A DNA stretch of 64,000 nt from Balanoglossus misakiensis (taxonomy: Eukaryota > Hemichordata). The position numbers were made by a program, and so were the translations under genes. The stretch lies in the NCBI GenBank assembly GCA_040954595.2, contig CM082587.2, positions 2,418,001 through 2,482,000 on the forward strand. The letters run 5' to 3'. The notes under the pieces are model-generated. The model was given only the letters and a program-made list of their open reading frames with translations, ran no database searches and had not been told where the DNA came from. Positions 61,556 to 64,000 of this stretch are shown piece after piece; within the stretch, counting starts at the first letter, position 1, and the number at the start of each line of letters is the position of its first letter.

Positions 61556-64000
61556 TGTTTTTGTCATATTCTTGAACACTGCCCACGCACACTATCCTTT
61601 GTAACTGCCTATTGGAACACTGCAATCAACTCCACCCCTGTGGGTATTGCACTTTCGCAAGGTCACATGAAAATCCCGTTGCCATGTTATATGACCACTT
61701 AAGTGACAAGCACACAACGTGAACTGTGGCACACATTTTCTAGGATCGAATCTGCCGCTGAAGAATTCAGTTGATTAACCTGGGGCGGTCTTCCATGGCC
61801 AGGCACACACATGCAATCACCGTCTTGTAAATGTGCTGATCAATGTTATATACGCCTGTTGTTATTAATGGTTAGTAACACCGGGTAGAAATTCGATTAG
61901 GGCGTGATATTCCATTGGCAGAGATTAAAGTCTCGATTTTCTGTGAAACGAAGCGAAAGAAAACGATAATTTCTACTAGACACAGCCTTGGACCACGCTA
62001 CAATTACTCATTCAGTTGCCGTGTGTCTTGAAACTGTCGAGTAATCTCCGGTTGAAGTCGTCAAATTTAGACCAGACAGTCAGACATTGCAGAGTATGTC
62101 AGTAGCAATACGTAAGCCCTGCATTTTTTAATTGAATGAAAACGATACCTGTTGGCATATCACACTCTTTTCGGCGTAAATACAACATTTTTATGCTCTA
62201 CTTTTGGCGGATGGGTGATTTATGTTCTGAACAGTTATTACTCAAGGAACTTGAAAGATTAATATTCTCAATTTATCTTTAAAAGGATATTTATGGCATT
62301 TTATGACTTGGCGTAACTTTTTATAATTAAGGAATGTATGACACTCTCAGTGAGATATTTTAATGGAAAGATAAATGTGTTTGATTGCCCATTTACCTTG
62401 TGGAGCGTGAAAATCTAATTTGCTTCATGGAAAACACACCCATGATGGTCGGGTGTATTTATTCAGAAACATTACTCAAAAATCGTGTTTGAGAGAACGT
62501 AGATGTCTAGACATACACTTTGTAGTTGATGAGTATCGGATATCGCGTATGATTCAGTGTCAACGTGTATATTTTCTAATTTTACGACGTGATTTGTACA
62601 TCCGTGTTTTCTCTTCTCGGGTGATGAAAAATGAGAGCCCCCGAGTTTCTCAAATAAGACATGACCGCCGGCAATGATATAGCAAATTGGTAAAGTGAAA
62701 TTCGCAGGTGTAGACCATAAAAAAGTAAACGGCGCCAATTCGTCACTGACGGTGTTATTAATATATCACCTTTCAACGTGATTGTTTTTGACAGCGCTTT
62801 CACCAATGGAAACTTCTAAGTATTGAAAGCGTGTACAGTCAGTGCGAGTTTATCCCCGTCAAGTGTCACGTTTTCACGATGTTTGCTGTGTCAGCACCTG
62901 TCTGACAGTGGACAAGTCTTGTCGAATAACTAGGAATGTTACACGCTGTATCACTGTGATTACTCGGGTGGGGGCGATAAGTGACGCCACGCACACAATC
63001 ATTGCTTCAATCGTTTTATCAAAATGTATTGGGAACTAATATGCGAACAAAAGCCAAGGTCTCGCAGTCCGTGTTCCCTCAATTCAAAGACTTTAATATG
63101 CCGGCTGCAATTTCGTCAATCTAATAAAGTCCATTGGTGAATGATGGCAGAAAGGTCGTGTCCACGTTACTCAATCAATTAATTGTAAATCTGGAACCGG
63201 ACGTAATTGTAATGCACCTTTTATTGGAATCTCTCGCTTTTTATATAAATCTGAAGACTATTTTGCAGATCTAGAGAGGGTTGAACGTAGCAAGTTGCAT
63301 AACAAGATTGAAGGTTCATGTATAAAACTTTGTGATTTTCTTCTTCGTGTAGGGAAACGCCAACACAATATAAAACTGAACCGACTTTAAATATTATATA
63401 CAGTGCGTACGTGCATCAATTTTTGATAAGCTATGGCGATCAACAGATTAGCGTGGGCCCATTTGCTTACGGCGGTTACTTTGTGAAATGTCTTTGAGGA
63501 AAAAATAAAACAAGTTGAGTGGAATTTTTCAGACTCGCTGACGGAAGTACGAAAACGTGAATGAAATCGCTTTCAACGATGCTGCATACCACCTGTTCAG
63601 CGTCGTAAATATGTCACATATTTCTCTGGTTTGCCAGGACAATTCAATTCTTTCCCCGAGGAAGGAAATTTAGCCAAAAGCTTTTAAGTCTGAAGGAAAT
63701 ACGATGTCTTTCTAATGTGTTTTTAAAAGCTTTAACTAGATAAAGAGACACAATACCTTAACGACTTTCAGTCGCACAGTCAAAGTTATCTGTGTCACTC
63801 GCGCGTACATACACAAAGCCCTTATTTACATGCGCCGCATTACAACCGTACCGCCAGTTAACGTTGAGGGCCGCATACCCGGAACTACTTTTATTTTGAC
63901 ACTGTAAACATGCCACAAGAAGACGCGCAATGTGCATATTTCGTCAGTTTACATTCAAGAGAGATTTTGTAGGACTCTCTTATCCGCGTCTTGCAAGGAA

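Larger units (their letters stand above)
55509..64000. other. ABHD16A 3' UTR and distal region without recognised genes
   Basis: The first 1.3 kb are likely the ABHD16A 3' UTR, ending near the AATAAA at 56797. Beyond that no exon of a known family was found on either strand. Visible items are a T run near 57081-57101, a CpG-richer segment at 57640-57800, a CCAAT/YY1-like site with a 28-codon frame at 59294-59385, a perfect CRE at 60645 and a GATA/GACA microsatellite at 61437-61555. Confidence 0.5.

Noticed and set aside
61332-61625. 97-codon Cys-rich minus-strand frame
   Set aside because: Read through the GATA/GACA microsatellite; cysteine spacing follows the repeat and is not a domain.

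Overview
The window is nuclear DNA of an animal. Five protein genes are split into short exons with GT/AG junctions. The rest is AT-rich non-coding sequence with microsatellites and a fold-back element. Every gene is a recognisable bilaterian family, and the proteins resemble human orthologues closely. Compact introns (mostly 100-1500 bp), palindromic CATGTACATGTAC-type words and the absence of vertebrate repeats suggest a marine invertebrate, most likely a non-vertebrate deuterostome such as a lancelet or hemichordate. The species cannot be fixed from the sequence alone.

Layout. 1-11449: long non-coding stretch, read as part of the second intron of an Lmx1 LIM-homeobox gene on the minus strand. 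11450-12398: the first two coding exons of Lmx1 (start codon and first LIM domain). 12399-26121: nearly 14 kb without a convincing gene, holding low-complexity tracts, a palindromic POU/octamer site and one orphan exon-like segment. 26122-29117: complete 9-exon WDR38 gene (minus). 29118-31025: WDR38/SLC35F divergent intergenic region with a 146-bp tandem duplication. 31112-33447: 6-exon SLC35F3/F4-like transporter (plus). 34637-46565: complete 20-exon RABGAP1 (plus). 50451-55508: complete 20-exon ABHD16A (plus). 55509-64000: the 3' end of ABHD16A, then about 7 kb with no recognisable gene.

Exon chains were built by hand from splice motifs, reading-phase continuity and similarity to remembered human proteins. 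All joins keep frame: WDR38 gives 307 codons, the SLC35F-like gene 372, RABGAP1 1098, ABHD16A 541.

The genes do not form an operon-like unit. Their linkage is informative in another way. In human, LMX1B, WDR38 and RABGAP1 lie on 9q33, LMX1A and RABGAP1L on 1q, and ABHD16A in the MHC class III region on 6p21. These are three of the four MHC-paralogous regions. The window therefore looks like an unduplicated piece of the ancestral 'proto-MHC' linkage group. No new molecular system was found. Other points of interest are a perfect CTCF-type site beside the WDR38 stop codon, an ABHD16A protein that seems to lack the annotated catalytic histidine, and a conserved N-terminal motif in RABGAP1.
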